Made by a program: the position numbers and the translations under genes
Notes under the pieces: model-generated
What the model was told of the DNA's origin: nothing
Seen by the model: the letters and a program-made list of their open reading frames with translations, nothing else
The model's database searches: none
In this document: in pieces, positions 27,078 to 38,258 of the stretch
How the letters are laid out: each line of letters starts with the position of its first letter
How positions within the stretch are numbered: position 1 is the stretch's first letter
Assembly: GCA_032718475.1 (NCBI GenBank)
Contig: JAUCBJ010002367.1
Coordinates: forward strand, 1 to 45,495
DNA: 45,495 nt
Source: Nemertoderma westbladi
Lineage: Eukaryota > Xenacoelomorpha > Nemertodermatida > Nemertodermatidae
Direction: 5' to 3'

Positions 27078-28058
27078 GATGGTTGTCGGTCCGGAATAGT
27101 CAGTTGCGCTTCGTTATCGGTTTCAGTCTCATATGTAAGCGCTCGATACACTGCGGTGTTTATCATATTACAGAATTCGTTTTCGTCGGAGAATTCGTCC
27201 GTGTAGAATCCTTCCATCTCAGAGCTGTGGTCAGTGTTGTTCACATCACTGAATTGGACATGTAGTTCGGACTCACTTACCTGACTCGTGCGGGTTCTAT
27301 CAAATTCTGTGTGCAGCAAGATATGATGTTTCGCGCCACACTTAGCGCACCTCATGTCTGAGTAACAGGTCCGCCATTGGTGTCCCTGTCTGAGACAATT
27401 ATAACACAACCGCTTATCCCACATGACATCACGTCTATCCTTTAGGGATTTCTTCAAGAATTCATCACATCCATTCAAACGATGGGGCCCGTCGCACAAT
27501 GCACATTTGGGTTTGATGTTACTTACTTTAACCTGGGTTGTGTTGTGCACACTTGTTCTTTCCTCGGGCTTTCTTCCATGAATTCTCTTAGGAGACGTAG
27601 GAGGAGTTGTTGTTACCTGTTCTCTCCTGTCACTGGTTCGAGGCTTAAATTTACTTATGTCTTTCCTCGTTTTATTGTCGTCTGTATAACACACTGGTGT
27701 TACCTTTCTCCTAGAAATGGGTTTTTCACTCACCTTATTTTCCGGTGTCTTCTCTCGGGACTGCTTTAGGAGCTGTAATCTTACCTCTCCATTTAAGAAT
27801 GACATGAGATCAGCCATGGTAGGGTCTCTTTGTTGCTGGTCCATCATATAGAGAACTCTTTTGTCCCAACAAGTACCTACTCCACCCTTTGGCAAAGTAG
27901 ATGCTACGGCTCCAACAACCATGGAACTCTGATATTCATGAGACTTACCTAACCAAATCTAGTTGTCTACAGATCTCCTGAATCTCATCGGAAAACTCTA
28001 TAATCCCGCTGCTAAGGAACTTTCGGGGCGCTACTAATTTCGCATACAAATACCTAGC
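27023..28058 (-). CDS. gag: Gag 3' part: end of DUF1759-type region and zinc knuckles (R2)
   Basis: The part 28058-27923 is the end of the DUF1759-type region (RYLYAKLVAPRKFLSS, EFSDEIQEICRQLD), broken by a small indel near 27945. The frame 27922-27023 begins MVVGAVASTLPKGG and includes three knuckles: CALCDGPHRLNGC, CYNCLRQGHQWRTC and CAKCGAKHHILLH. An acidic region follows (SESELHVQFSDVNNTDH, YTDEFSDENEF) that R1 lost by deletion. The LINE at 28071-29225 interrupts Gag just upstream, between codons that are adjacent in R1 (GNRTNI and ARYLYAK). Confidence 0.85.
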
Positions 28059-28070
28059 TATGTTAGTCCT
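28059..28070. repeat. Target-site duplication of the LINE, left copy
   Basis: TATGTTAGTCCT occurs here and again at 29226-29237. In R1 the corresponding gag sequence has a single copy (near 10220), which proves the duplication came with the insertion. Confidence 0.9.
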
Positions 28071-29192
28071 AGCTGTTATCTTTGTTGACTTCTTGAAGGC
28101 CTTTGATTCAGTCTCTCGCTCACGTATGTTCAGCATACTTTCATTATATGGGATTCCTGATGAAATTATTGCAGCAATCAGATCAGTATACGATGGTTCG
28201 ACAACATTTGTGTCTACTGTTGACGGTGACACAGAACCATTTGAAGTGTTATGGGGCGTCCTCCAGGGAGACACACTTGCACCATTCTTGTTCATAATTG
28301 TTGTTGACTATGTTCTACGCATATCCTTAGATCATCATAATGATGATGGGGTGATGATAACTCCACCTACTGGCTCCAGAAGTCGAGGAAATCCTGCCAA
28401 GTACCTAACTGATCTAGACTTTGCTGATGACTTAGGAGTACTCTCAGAATCACTAGAGGGAGCCCAACGAACTCATTAGAACATGCTGCTTCTAGTGTTG
28501 GTCTTTTTATTAACTCCAGAAAGACCAAAATTTTGACAGTTAACTTTGAAAGTCCTCAGCAAGTCTCTGATCGGATGAGCATAAGCTCAAAAGATGGTAT
28601 GCTTGAGCATGTGGATGACTTCTGTTACCTGGGATCATGGATCTGGAAGTCAGGTGAGGACCTTCGAATACGTAAGGGAAAGGCATGGGCAGCCTTGAAT
28701 AGGCTTTCCAGGATTTGGAAATCACCGAGAATTAATCAGAAACTTAAGGTCCAGTTATTTAGAGCAGCAGTAGTTCCAGTACTCCTCTATGGGAGTCCAT
28801 GCTGGGCTCTAACTGCTGAGGACACCAAATCTCTGGATGGCACATTCACAAGAATGCTACGCCGGGTTCATTGTGTCAAGTTCAATGCTCACATTTCCAA
28901 CCAGACACTATATAACATTGGACGTGTCTCATTGGTTCCCCCAAGCTTGACACTAGAACAAAATCGCCTCCGCTTTGCAGGACATTGCTTTCGCCATGAG
29001 GAACAGCCAGTGCATAATCTTGTACTTTGGCAGCCTCATGGAGTGAATAAGCATGGTGGACAGCCCATGACTTTCTGGAAACGCATCTTAAAGGACACTG
29101 GTCTTGAAGATGCGGATGATCTAGCAAATGTCATGGGTGATAGGGAGTTGTGGCGATGCAATTTTGTCGACAAGCCGGCACAGCATTCTTAA
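28071..29192 (+). pseudogene. LINE reverse transcriptase, C-terminal half
   Basis: The first frame (to 28479) has FVDFLKAFDSVSR (motif A Asp), GIPDEIIAAIRSVYDG, GVLQGDTLAPFLFIIVVDYV (motif B) and LTDLDFADDLGVLSE (motif C, FADD). A one-base shift near 28465 moves the reading to a second frame (to 29192) with FCYLGSWI, KVQLFRAAVVPVLLYGSPCW, RLRFAGHCFRHEEQP and a C-terminal part ending NFVDKPAQHS. The order is typical of non-LTR retrotransposons. The sequence looks RTE- or CR1-like, but I cannot fix the clade. The catalytic Asp residues are present; the N-terminal half and endonuclease are absent. Confidence 0.82.
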
Positions 29193-29225
29193 AAATGCAG
29201 CTGCAATGCAGCATGCCGATACTAG
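28071..29225 (+). mobile_element. 5'-truncated non-LTR retrotransposon inserted in R2 gag
   Basis: This is a 1155-bp insertion in the opposite orientation to R2, flanked by a perfect 12-bp target duplication. It begins in the middle of a reverse transcriptase at AVIFVDFLKAFDSV, so it is 5'-truncated, and ends about 35 bp after the coding stop. No poly(A) tail is present; the tail is a short sequence with GCAGCTGCAATGCAGCATGC. The clean joint and intact duplication suggest a fairly young insertion. Confidence 0.88.
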
Positions 29226-29237
29226 TATGTTAGTCCT
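29226..29237. repeat. Target-site duplication of the LINE, right copy
   Basis: This is the second copy of TATGTTAGTCCT; R2 gag sequence continues directly after it (CATACCTGATGTTTAG on the + strand). Confidence 0.9.
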
Positions 29238-30542
29238 ATTACCATACCTGATGTTTAGTGTATCCCAAACTTGTCTTAATCCATCTGGATGTCCAATAAA
29301 CTTTAACGCCATTAACTTGGGAGGTCCTTCCAAGCACTCGATGAGGAATCTAAGTTTCTCTCCGTTAGATAGTACAGAGTTCTGTATGTTATCTTTATAA
29401 TACTCATTAAAAGGTAACCATTTCATCTCATCTCCATTGAACTTGACGATCTCTCCCACCTTTACCGCTTGACAGGCTTCGGTTCTAGCCATTTGACGCG
29501 TAAAACTTTCTTGGGCCATCAATTGAATTTCAATTGTATTATTTAATATCGAGTTATCTGTATATAAATTTCTCGGATTATGATCAGGTCTATATGGGAT
29601 ATCATTATCAACAGGTTTATAATTACCCTTAATAGGGGCTACTATAGGAGTTTCTACTTCACTAGCAGTATAGATGAGTGTAGGCTCCACACCTTGCGCA
29701 TGAAATACTTCAGACCTAACAGGTTGACACATTGTTACAGGGGGTGGTGGTATACCTCTTTGTATATTTACTAATTTATCGCGCTCTAATGCGATACTCT
29801 GCTGCACTTCTTGCAACTCTAACCTACTCTCTCTTACTGTTCCCTTTAACTGCTGAACAGTCCACTCCAACTCCCGGACCTGCTGGGAGGAACATATACG
29901 ATGTTCCCTCAGCTGCCCGAGCAGGAGACCCATCTCCCGCCGTCCCTCATCCACCCACTCTACCGCCGAAGCGGGAGCCGCCAACATAGTAGCGGGTAGA
30001 CGAGGGACGACGGGCGACAAATCGTTAATGTCTTGCTTGGCGTCCAGGACCGGGATTGATTCAGGGGCTGTTCTACTGGGGACAGGTAGTTTAGTACTGT
30101 GCAAAGGGGATTTAGAGTTAGGTTCTGGAAGTACAGGGGTCTCTATCACAGAGGGAGTGGCTTCGAGAACAGGCCTAATTATTTCAGGCTCATCTACTAT
30201 AGTAGGGAGTCTTTCTACCCTAATAATTTGGTCTGTAGGCGCAGGATTACTTAAATCTACACTAGCTAGTTGCCTTCTCACAGCTGGGGGCAAATTAGGC
30301 AATTTCTGCCGGTGCAACGCCCTTTTACGTCCGCTGGAACGAGATTTATTTCCTCTACCTTCAGGATCTGTTGTGTCGCCTTCATCAGAGGATGTAAATC
30401 CCTGTCTCTTGGGAGTAGATCGACTCAGCAGCTGCATCTGACTAGCTGTTCTCTGTTTGTTTAAGTAATCTTGCTTCACTTGAAGATTTTCCAACTCTAG
30501 TTGGGCTGTCTCTTCAGATGCCCTCCGTTCTGCTTCTAACAC
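29226..30542 (-). CDS. gag: Gag middle part: Ser/Arg, Pro-rich linker and start of DUF1759-type region (R2)
   Basis: This is an open frame from about 30542 that reads into the LINE at 29225, so its last residues are foreign. It contains LEAERRASEETAQLELE (end of the coiled coil), QGFTSSDEGDTTDPEG, an Arg/Ser-rich stretch, a Pro-rich linker, LGQLREHRICSSQQVRELEW (heptads), PPPPVTMCQPVRSEVF and then MAQESFTRQMART with KFNGDEMKWLPFNEYYKDNI. R1 is broken twice in this stretch, whereas R2 reads through. This shows that the long N-terminal extension and the DUF1759-type region were one protein. Confidence 0.85.
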
Positions 30543-30994
30543 TGCCTCTGCCGCTTTTCTTTCAGCTTCTGCCGCCTTTCTTTCAACTTCTGCCGCTGTC
30601 TCTGCCGCTTTTCTTTCAGCTTCTGCTGCCTTTCTTTCAATTTCTGCCGCTTCCGCTGCCGCTTTTCTTTCAGCTTCTGCCGCTTTTCTTTCAGCTTCTG
30701 CCGCTGCCGCTGCCGCTGCCGCTTTTCTTTCAGCTTCTGCTGCTTTTCTTTCAGCTTCTGCCGCTTCCGCTGCCGCTTTTCTTTCATCTTCTGCCGCTGC
30801 CGCTGCCTGTCTGTCTTCTATCTGTTTTTCTTTAGTTGTTCTTCCTGTTCCATAGCGATGAGGATGCTTTCATCAAATTTAGCCTGCTCAGCGGCTAATA
30901 TTTCTGCATCTAACGAGTCCAACACAAATTTGGCCCCCTCATTATTAGGGTGAAGTCCAGCTAGCCTTCTCCTTAGCTCTTTGTCACCTATGAA
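30530..30994 (-). pseudogene. Gag coiled-coil region, frame-disrupted (R2)
   Basis: Between the two long Gag frames the coding sequence matches R1 (FVLDSLDAEILAAEQAKFDE), but a TGA at about 30997 (R1 has AGA) and a one-base loss near 30825 break it. The coiled coil itself (about 30540-30820) is built from units such as GAAAGAAAAGCGGCAGAAGC, giving AEAERKAAAEA in the right frame. It is about 280 bp, against about 165 bp in R1, so the repeat number has changed. Confidence 0.7.
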
Positions 30995-31984
30995 TCATTG
31001 ATAGTCCGACAGATAGATGTCAATAGCATCCTTCTTCTGAGGTTTCTCTGATATAGCTTCGCTTTCCACCTGAGAAAAGGTAGCGTCTGTTGACTCTCCG
31101 TAGGTCATGCGCTCGGTTAGCTGAGCTTTCCATTGTGTCGTTCCCTGGACTTTAAGACTCACCCGTTGGAACCAAGTTTTTACGGCCACTTGCAACGACG
31201 TGTCTTGGCTTCTCTTCGAAGCTTCTTCAAAGGCCGAAAGGATTAGTCTGATCCGTAAAATTCGTTCTCGCACTTGATAAAGCAGCTCTCCCTGCTCTTG
31301 AGGTCCTTGACGTTGTTGAAACAGGTGTTCCTCTAAGCGCTCCAAAGAGCTGAAGAATCCCTGGACATATCCTGCTGCTGACCTCTTCCACACAGCTGGA
31401 TCTCGAGTCTCTCGTACTACTCCCATCCTGTATAAGTCCTCCCAGGCAGCTTCCGATAAGTTAAACGGGAGTCCGGGTCCGGGGAAGTTCCATTGCGTCT
31501 CGACAATAGACTTCAGTTCCTCCATCGTGCATCCCGCATAACTGTCTCTGGTCGATCGCTTACCTCTCGCCCAATCAATTTGATGTTCTTCCACAGCGAT
31601 CAACACTCTAGTGAGTACGGCTCCAGGAAGAATTAGAAGTGGATCTGGATAAACCGCTTCTGCCATCTTTGCTCCGATCTCGTGTGTCAACTCTACAGTG
31701 TCTGAACTACTGGAGTTATCGGGCCGCTGAGAAATAAGTTCTCGGTTCGGGTGCTGCTGCTGTTTAACAGCTGCCTCTTGGTCCTGCTTGACTTGAGCAC
31801 TAGTGCCTATGATAGACCTATGGTGCTTTACTAGCCTAGGGTCTGATACTACTACTGTAGGGATGACCTTTCTTAAAGTAGGGGGGGACTTGGACCTCGG
31901 TCTCAGATTTTCTATACTCCTATCTTAGTCACAGACTGTTCTTTCTAGGAGACTATCTGACAGTGTCTGTTTTGTGTCAGCCAT
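30995..31984 (-). pseudogene. Gag N-terminal region (R2)
   Basis: The start is probably the ATG at 31984 (MADTKQTLSDSLLE), identical in position and nearly in sequence to R1. A TAA about 20 codons later and further small indels break the first 100 codons. The frame 31690-30995 is open and carries PDPLLILPGAVLTRVLIAV, WNFPGPGLPFNLSEAAW, AAGYVQGFFSSLERLEEHL, VRERILRIRLILSAFEEA and AIDIYLSDYQ before the TGA. Mostly helical and soluble; no known domain recognised. It forms part of the unusual Gag extension. Confidence 0.7.
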
Positions 31985-33861
31985 ATTTGATTTTACAGTT
32001 GAATGCCTACTACTATAACGCCAGTTAAAGTAAGTCTAGTAATTCAGTATCAACAGTAAGCCTAGTAATTAATTACCGATACCGTTACTCAGTGTAACAT
32101 AATATATATATAATATATTAAAATACTGGTATACACTTATAGTATATAATACCGGTATATACCGGTATATAATTTCAGCCTAGATTTATATAAATATATA
32201 TAATAAGCCTACCATAAATACCGGTATACAGCATACACTTATAGTATATATAAGTATTATTATAGACTAGGATTAGTCACAGAATAGCGGTATATAATTT
32301 CAGCCTAAACTTATATAAATATATATAATAAGCCTACCTTAAATACCGGTAATATCAATTATTGATAATAACTGAATTTCTGAATTTTAGGGTTACTTTC
32401 CTTTACTTTATTACCGTTATTTAAGCAGTAGTCCAACTGATATTAAGACCTAATTGATGTATAACAGGCCTACTATTTTATAAATCGGTTTAAGTTGATT
32501 TATAATGTATTATATATACCCTTACAATGGGTTTTGACAATGTTTGAAATAAATGTTATTATTTCTGGGTAAGGGGGTCACTACACAGAAGCTGAATGCT
32601 CTCAGTGGAGTGCTACCTGTTAGACACTAAAACGAATAATTATACTTTACTAAGATACTTATCACTACAAATTACTTACAATTACAGTTTGAGATTACAA
32701 TCTCTAAATAAACACCAAAAAGTTACACATACAAATTTTAGGGTAATTTTACAAGAAATCTACAAACCAGCCTAACAAGGAGTTAGAATTTCTGGTTCTT
32801 ACAAACTGATAGGATACTACGGTATTTGAAAACAATAAAGCAGTAGTAAGTAAATTGCGTTGTCCAGATAAGAAAATACCACCGTCTGACGACTTATAGT
32901 CATAGCTCTATAAGTACTACATTATGTACCCGGAGTGTCCTTACCTAGAAGTTAATTACCGCAGCCAACCAGAGCTAACTTGCCTATTAACCACTTTACA
33001 ACACAAATAATACTGCCTACACACAAAATTACTTTCGGAAAGTACTGTACTCTAAACCCTAGATTAGGTACAAGTACTTATACAACAAATAACCAGCAGT
33101 TAAATATACTTGAACAGCCAAAAGAACCACGGTATCTGCTGGAATGCCCGGAGCACAAAATCACCAGTCTTTACCTACGCCAAGCAGCCCTGATGTAGTA
33201 CCGGGGTTAATTTAACTATTACGGTATGTATAACAAGCACAATTAATGTAGGAATAAACTTGGGGGGTTTTAGGTTGCGAATACTCGCATAGACTCTGAA
33301 TAATAAATATTACGCTACCCGTGCAGACTACACAAACAAAATACAGACCAAATGCTGGCAGACTACTGGCAAGCCTAAATAAACTACAGTATATGCAGAC
33401 TCCGAAATGGTTAGTTAGTAGGCATTCTAACCAAATAGTACGACTTATTCTTTCGGGGGATTTACCTTACAACACTGGATGCCCCCACCTTCCTAACTAG
33501 CACTTTATCGGACAGACACTCTACACACACTGCAATCACTTCAGACCTAACAACAGTCAGACAACAATCCAGCCTACAAATTATTTGTACAATTTGAGCA
33601 GGCTTACACGCCTTCTGCTCAATATTACACTTACAGATAAACAAAACTGACAGAAATAAGTAAAATCCAAATAAAAAACCAGGGCTGCAGTCCCTTATTA
33701 AATATCAAGACCTACCGGTATATAATCATCAAAATCGAATAATACTGTTGTACCTGTAAGTACCGGTTCGGGTAGTTGGGCGGTTAGGCCTACAGCTTAC
33801 CGTTCGACCGGTACCTTCGACTTTATTGCCTACAGTGCAATAAAGAAACAAAATCTATTAT
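31985..33861 (-). other. R2 leader (long non-coding 5' region)
   Basis: This is about 1.9 kb between LTR and gag, aligned with R1 5601-7601. It holds the TATACCGGTAT-rich repeats (about 32110-32350), the palindrome-like GGTACCGGTCG (near 33810 in + coordinates) and the conserved 9-bp stem at 33821-33845. Only one copy of the post-LTR unit is present, so the tandem copies in R1 are specific to that copy. No sense gene is seen. The antisense frame 32980-33198 partly matches the antisense frame of R1. Confidence 0.7.
33821..33845 (-). promoter_or_regulatory. Conserved leader hairpin (R2)
   Basis: A perfect 9-bp stem CTTTATTGC/GCAATAAAG with a 7-nt loop, 16 nt inside the LTR end, at the place where a primer-binding site is expected. 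The same stem is kept in R1 with loop changes. Confidence 0.55.
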
Positions 33862-35042
33862 TGTTCGCGCTTTTAGACCTTTAGCAGTTTAACCTGCCAA
33901 TTTTAGTTGTCTTTTTGGTTTATAAATCGACTTTAGCCTAGACCAATTATTTAATGTACTGAAGTTACATCCGCCGAAGCCAGTTTGTGCGCGATCAATC
34001 ACCCACAGTTAAGGGAGACTGGATTCGGGTGCTTTGAAGTTATTGCGGTGCAGACCTACTGTATTATTCAATTGATCGTTACTATATAATCTCTGACAAA
34101 TATATTTACTTTCGGGGAAATATTAACAGTTCCTTTAGGACGTGGCGCTTTAAGTATAAAAACAGAGTTATGACTTATACTAATCACAACTAGATGGCTA
34201 CAGAGTTTCGTAAATAGCGCATTCTTTAGGAGATGCTTTATTATCTTTCACAATACTTCACACGACTTCACACTACTTCACACTGATCTGCCAACCGTCA
34301 CTGAATTTGATCATATATATAAGGAAGATCGCAACTGACACATGTAGGGATTATGAAATAGCATTTAATTCACACAAAAACCACTATAATGTAAGTCGCA
34401 ATTGCTACTGGTAAACCTGTTCATCTTACCTTCAGTAATCAAGAAGATTGGGGGTTTTATGATTATTTATCGGTATTCTCCAAATATAACAGCAATATCC
34501 ATTAATATAACAACAATTAATAACAGAAGTAAAAATAAGGCAGTGAACAATCAGCATGTGTTACATAAGTCAGTATGTACGCAGTTAATGTTTCCAGGTA
34601 GGTGATCGGTAGGGCCAGTCAGATAACAGATTTACGTTCTTGTAATCAAAGCCATCAGATGTTTAGGCCAAAGTCTGAAACTTCCGAAACAGAAGCACAG
34701 AAGAATTCTAAGCCGGTTCTCTGGCTCAGAAAGGTAAAACAAAGACCGTAATGCATTGCGCGGTTTTCCGTAGGCCCTTGTTCAACATAAAGTAAAAATC
34801 GCTCTGATTGGCTGAGCAGAACAAAGAGGTTCCACGTCTACAGGAAATCAGCTGACAGATTTCGTCATCTGAGCTCCAATCTTTTAGAGTATTATGCGCA
34901 TTGCGCCAAAAATGACTTGTTATGTCCGCTAAAGCACCTATACTGTGCATTGCGGGGAAACATGACTTGTTATGTCCGCTAAAGTACCTATACTGTGCAT
35001 TGCGGGGAAAAATGACTTGTTATGTCCGCAAAAGCTTTTACA
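33862..35042 (-). repeat. R2 5' LTR
   Basis: This LTR is 1181 bp. On the - strand it begins TGTAAAAGCTTTTGC at 35042 and ends GCGCGAACA at 33862. It contains two to three units with AGCGGACATAACAAGTCA near the start, spaced about 50 bp. It belongs to the same family as the R1 and R0 LTRs but to a clearly different subtype in the first third. It is flanked on the right by TAAAGTATGC. Confidence 0.85.
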
Positions 35043-36060
35043 TAAAGTATGCACAAAAAGTCGTAAAAATGTCCCGCACTTTACATGGATTGAGTCTACT
35101 CTGAATTTGGACTTTTTTATTTCTCATTACAGCATTAGGCCTATTAAGTATTAGATAGCGCTTATTTCTATCTTTTAAACACTTTCCAAACGCTTGTAGC
35201 TAAGGAATGAAAGCGAAAATGAAACTGAGGAAGGAGTAGAAACTATCTATGTTTCAAATTTCATACAATCTCATTAAGATTTGTAAAAAAAAAATTGTGG
35301 GGAAGGGGGGGGTTATGCAGGACCTAAAATTATTTTATCGTCACCTCCACTTTTGGAAACATGGCTTCGCCCCTGGTATTGCGTAATAGCTAGTCTGTTT
35401 TGTGACTTGTATAATTTGCGACTGTGACCTGTAAGTCCTGATCTACCTAGAGGTGTGTATAAAATTAATTATGTGAAATCCTCTGCGAAAGATATATTCA
35501 TATTTCTATATTCAAAAATTGTCAGCTAACTGTACTGACACACACTTGATATTATTTCTTACAAAAATGTCCTAAGCCACCCCCGCGCGTGGTTCTGTCA
35601 TTGCGAAATACCGCAAAACTGTATTACTACTGTAGTATACATAGTTATTGCATGTACAAGCGAGCATTTGATCTGCCAGTTTCATTCAACCACGTCTATG
35701 TCACCCCTATAATATCGCAATATGTAACGCACATAAAATTCTCAAAGTCTGTTAATTTATTACATAATGAGCTGCTATTAAAAATAAAAAATTGTATTAA
35801 CATTGATATTGCATTAGTGAAGTTGGCTTTTCCCGTCAGTGGTTTTCCGGCGTTGAAGTAGTATTTATTTATTGAAGTGGTATTTATTTGCACTATAGGC
35901 CTATCATTATTAATATAATAAGAGTTCGTTAGTCTGACATATACGGTAATATTTTTAGTTAGATTTTTTTTGTAATTTACCACCCCCTTGAAAAATTCCT
36001 GCGTACGCCCTTGCCCCCCCCCCCCCCCCCCCAAATATAATTTTTGGTTTCGTCACTGAT
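35043..36060. other. Intergenic stretch with hAT-like terminal relics and a C19 tract
   Basis: On the - strand, sequence ending at about 35373 reads CAGGGGCGAAGCCATG and is followed by a CCCCCC-rich stretch. Another at about 36052 reads CAGTGACGAAACC, then a run of 19 G (C19 at 36014-36032 on +), then GGGCGTACGCAGGAATTTTT. Both resemble terminal regions of hAT-type transposons or their MITEs. No transposase is seen. The 90-codon frame at 35589-35861 looks accidental. Confidence 0.35.
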
Positions 36061-36719
36061 AGCTATTGGGCGCTGCATCATTGTACTGTACAGCAGCCAT
36101 TATGTTTCTCCATTTAGAGCCACCAAAATAACTAACTACATAACTTACAGTACTAAGCAGGACTTAAACCGGTGGAATCAACTAAGAAGTCTAAAACATT
36201 AGAGTATATTTTAGCCCAATGAACACCAGGTAGGGTGGACTTTAGGCGCAATCAAAATTAATCCCTATCCAGGGGATAATCAGAAGCAAATAACATTTGA
36301 ATACTCCCAAAAATAAAACTGTAACCCGTTCTATTGTGTTTAGTTTATTGTTTGGGTTAGAATAAACTGCTCATTACCCTTATAATTGATCATTTAACAT
36401 TGATGTGAGATATTAATTCGTAGTGAAAGAATTTGCATGAACACATACTGTCAACTAGTATCATTAATGATATCTATAATTATCATTAATAATTAATCTC
36501 AACTAATACATTGGAATTATAAATATCCAAATATCTGTCTCTGGCTCCGGCTCCGGCCGGAGCTCATATTTTAACCCTGAGAAACCTCCAGGCTCCGTTT
36601 CCGGATGAAATTTTCGCTCTGTTGCATCCCTACTGAGAATAGCAACCTAGCTATAACTGCAATTCCATGCGCACACTTTCGAGTAAACATGTTGTTTTCA
36701 AATTAGCAGATACTGTAAT
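36061..36719. other. Non-coding stretch with a possible hAT-like MITE end
   Basis: No gene is seen. On the - strand from 36635 the sequence starts CAGTAGGGATGCAAC, a terminal pattern common in hAT elements, followed by a GCTCCGG-rich inner part with an inverted CCGGCCGGAGC (about 36550). A left end and target duplication could not be identified. Confidence 0.35.
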
Positions 36720-37889
36720 TCCGCTATTATCCTTCTACAAGAAACTCTAAATCAGGAACTCTATTACCTAAACTCGGTTTCTGGAGACTTCTTTAGCGTG
36801 GGTTCCTCTCCAGTTGATTATAACAATGGAATCCTATACAGCCGGCCCTACGGAGGGCTAGCAGTGTTGTGGCTAAGGAGTCTGGGAACAGATTGTGTAA
36901 CTACTGTACATTGGATGACTCATATCCCCGTTTAATGGTTTTTGGTGTTTCTCAGCTAAAGGGTAAAGATTTTATTCTTCTGAACATACATCTTCCCTAT
37001 GAGAATCCCAAAGGCCTGTAAGAGTACATGGACTACCTAGCTAAAGTAATATTTGTAGCTGAAGCCACCGACAACCATGATATACGCATTATGGGAGACT
37101 TCAAGGAATACCCTACTAGGCGGTTTTTAAAGAGCTTCTATATTCGTGTTCAGAAGTTGGTTTGACCATTTTAGATAATCCCAGACTCCTTGCTGAAACG
37201 TTCACATTTGTTTTCTCGGCGAACAACTCTATATCGTGTTTAGACCATTGCGTTTGTAGGGGCAGCATGTGCGATCTCATTACTGTAGTAACATCACTGT
37301 TGACTACAGTATACTGTTACTTTCAATGATCATTTACCTATGTTAGTGGATGTGGTTACCATGGCTACAGGTGAACCAGATCCAAGTTTGGACGTATCAA
37401 GCGAAAATCGGGAAAAACGGCCTCCTACTCCTTGCTGGAAAAAGCTTCGTCTGAAAAAGCCTTGCTTTATTTAATATCTCTAGTTACGGCGCCCATTATG
37501 AGCATCTCCTGGCAGATATTGCGGTACTGCATGAAGCATTCCAATGCAGAGAACCATGTTGTGGAAATGAGGATTAGCGATATTAAGAACTTCTACTAAA
37601 CTCCAGCATTGTAAACTCAAGGCATCATGCAGCTTTTACTTGTATTCCAACTAAGAAGAATGAAGATGGAGTGAGAAACGACACACACAATGTTCCAGGG
37701 TGGAATGATCAAGTTGAGAATCTTCACCGTGTTGCCCGGGAAGCTTTTCTAGATTGGGTGTAACCAGAGTGCAGTTTAAACGGCGCCTCTGGTTCATTAA
37801 ACGTAACTCTGATAAATTGTAATTTAGTAAATAATTGAATAATGTGCGTCTCACGAATCAAAACCGGGTACTACCATCCTCGTCTATAG

Positions 37890-38258
37890 GTGGCGTTACT
37901 GGCGCTCCGAATAATGCTAACATGTGGGGGTACCACTGCCAAGGAATATTTAACACGGATTATGTACGAAGAACCACAATCGGCCGATCCGGCTCCAGCA
38001 GCAACTGAACTTAATTTTGAGTTCAATAAAATATTGTATGACATTGAAATGAATTTCACTTGTGAAGAGGTAGCTGCGGCACTTCGTAAACTGGATCTAA
38101 ACACCGCCGCAGGGCCAGATCATTTAGTGGATGAGCACCTACGTTACTCGGGAAATATACTCCCAGTCTATTTGTCACTACTTCAGCTCATGCAATGTGC
38201 ACAGCTTTATTCCGAAAGATTTAATATCCTCGGTTATATCTCCAATCCTGAAGGATAA
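37890..38258 (+). pseudogene. LINE reverse transcriptase fragment
   Basis: This is the longest open frame of the decayed LINE. It contains FTCEEVAAALRKLDLNTAAG followed by PDHLVDEHL, the usual start of an L2/CR1 RT domain. Then a one-base shift moves the reading to the 38131-38331 frame with ISPILKDKCGD and SNYRLIAVL. It cannot encode a working enzyme. Confidence 0.75.

Larger units (their letters stand above)
17670..35042 (-). mobile_element. R2: nearly full-length giant BEL/Pao-like LTR retrotransposon
   Basis: R2 reads leftward from its 5' LTR (35042-33862) through leader, gag, pol and ORF3 to its 3' LTR (18772-17670). The 3' LTR lacks its last 82 bp compared with the 5' LTR. It stops exactly where R0's LTR ends, so R0 most likely inserted there. 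Removing the LINE insertion and adding the 82 bp gives about 16.3 kb. All expected BEL/Pao domains are present in the usual order, plus the Gag extension and ORF3. Many single-base indels and stops make it non-functional. The outer flank at 35043 begins TAAAG; its partner is not in view. Confidence 0.85.

Noticed and set aside
35589-35861. 90-codon hypothetical gene
   Set aside because: AT-rich, biased composition, no counterpart or domain, located between transposon relics.
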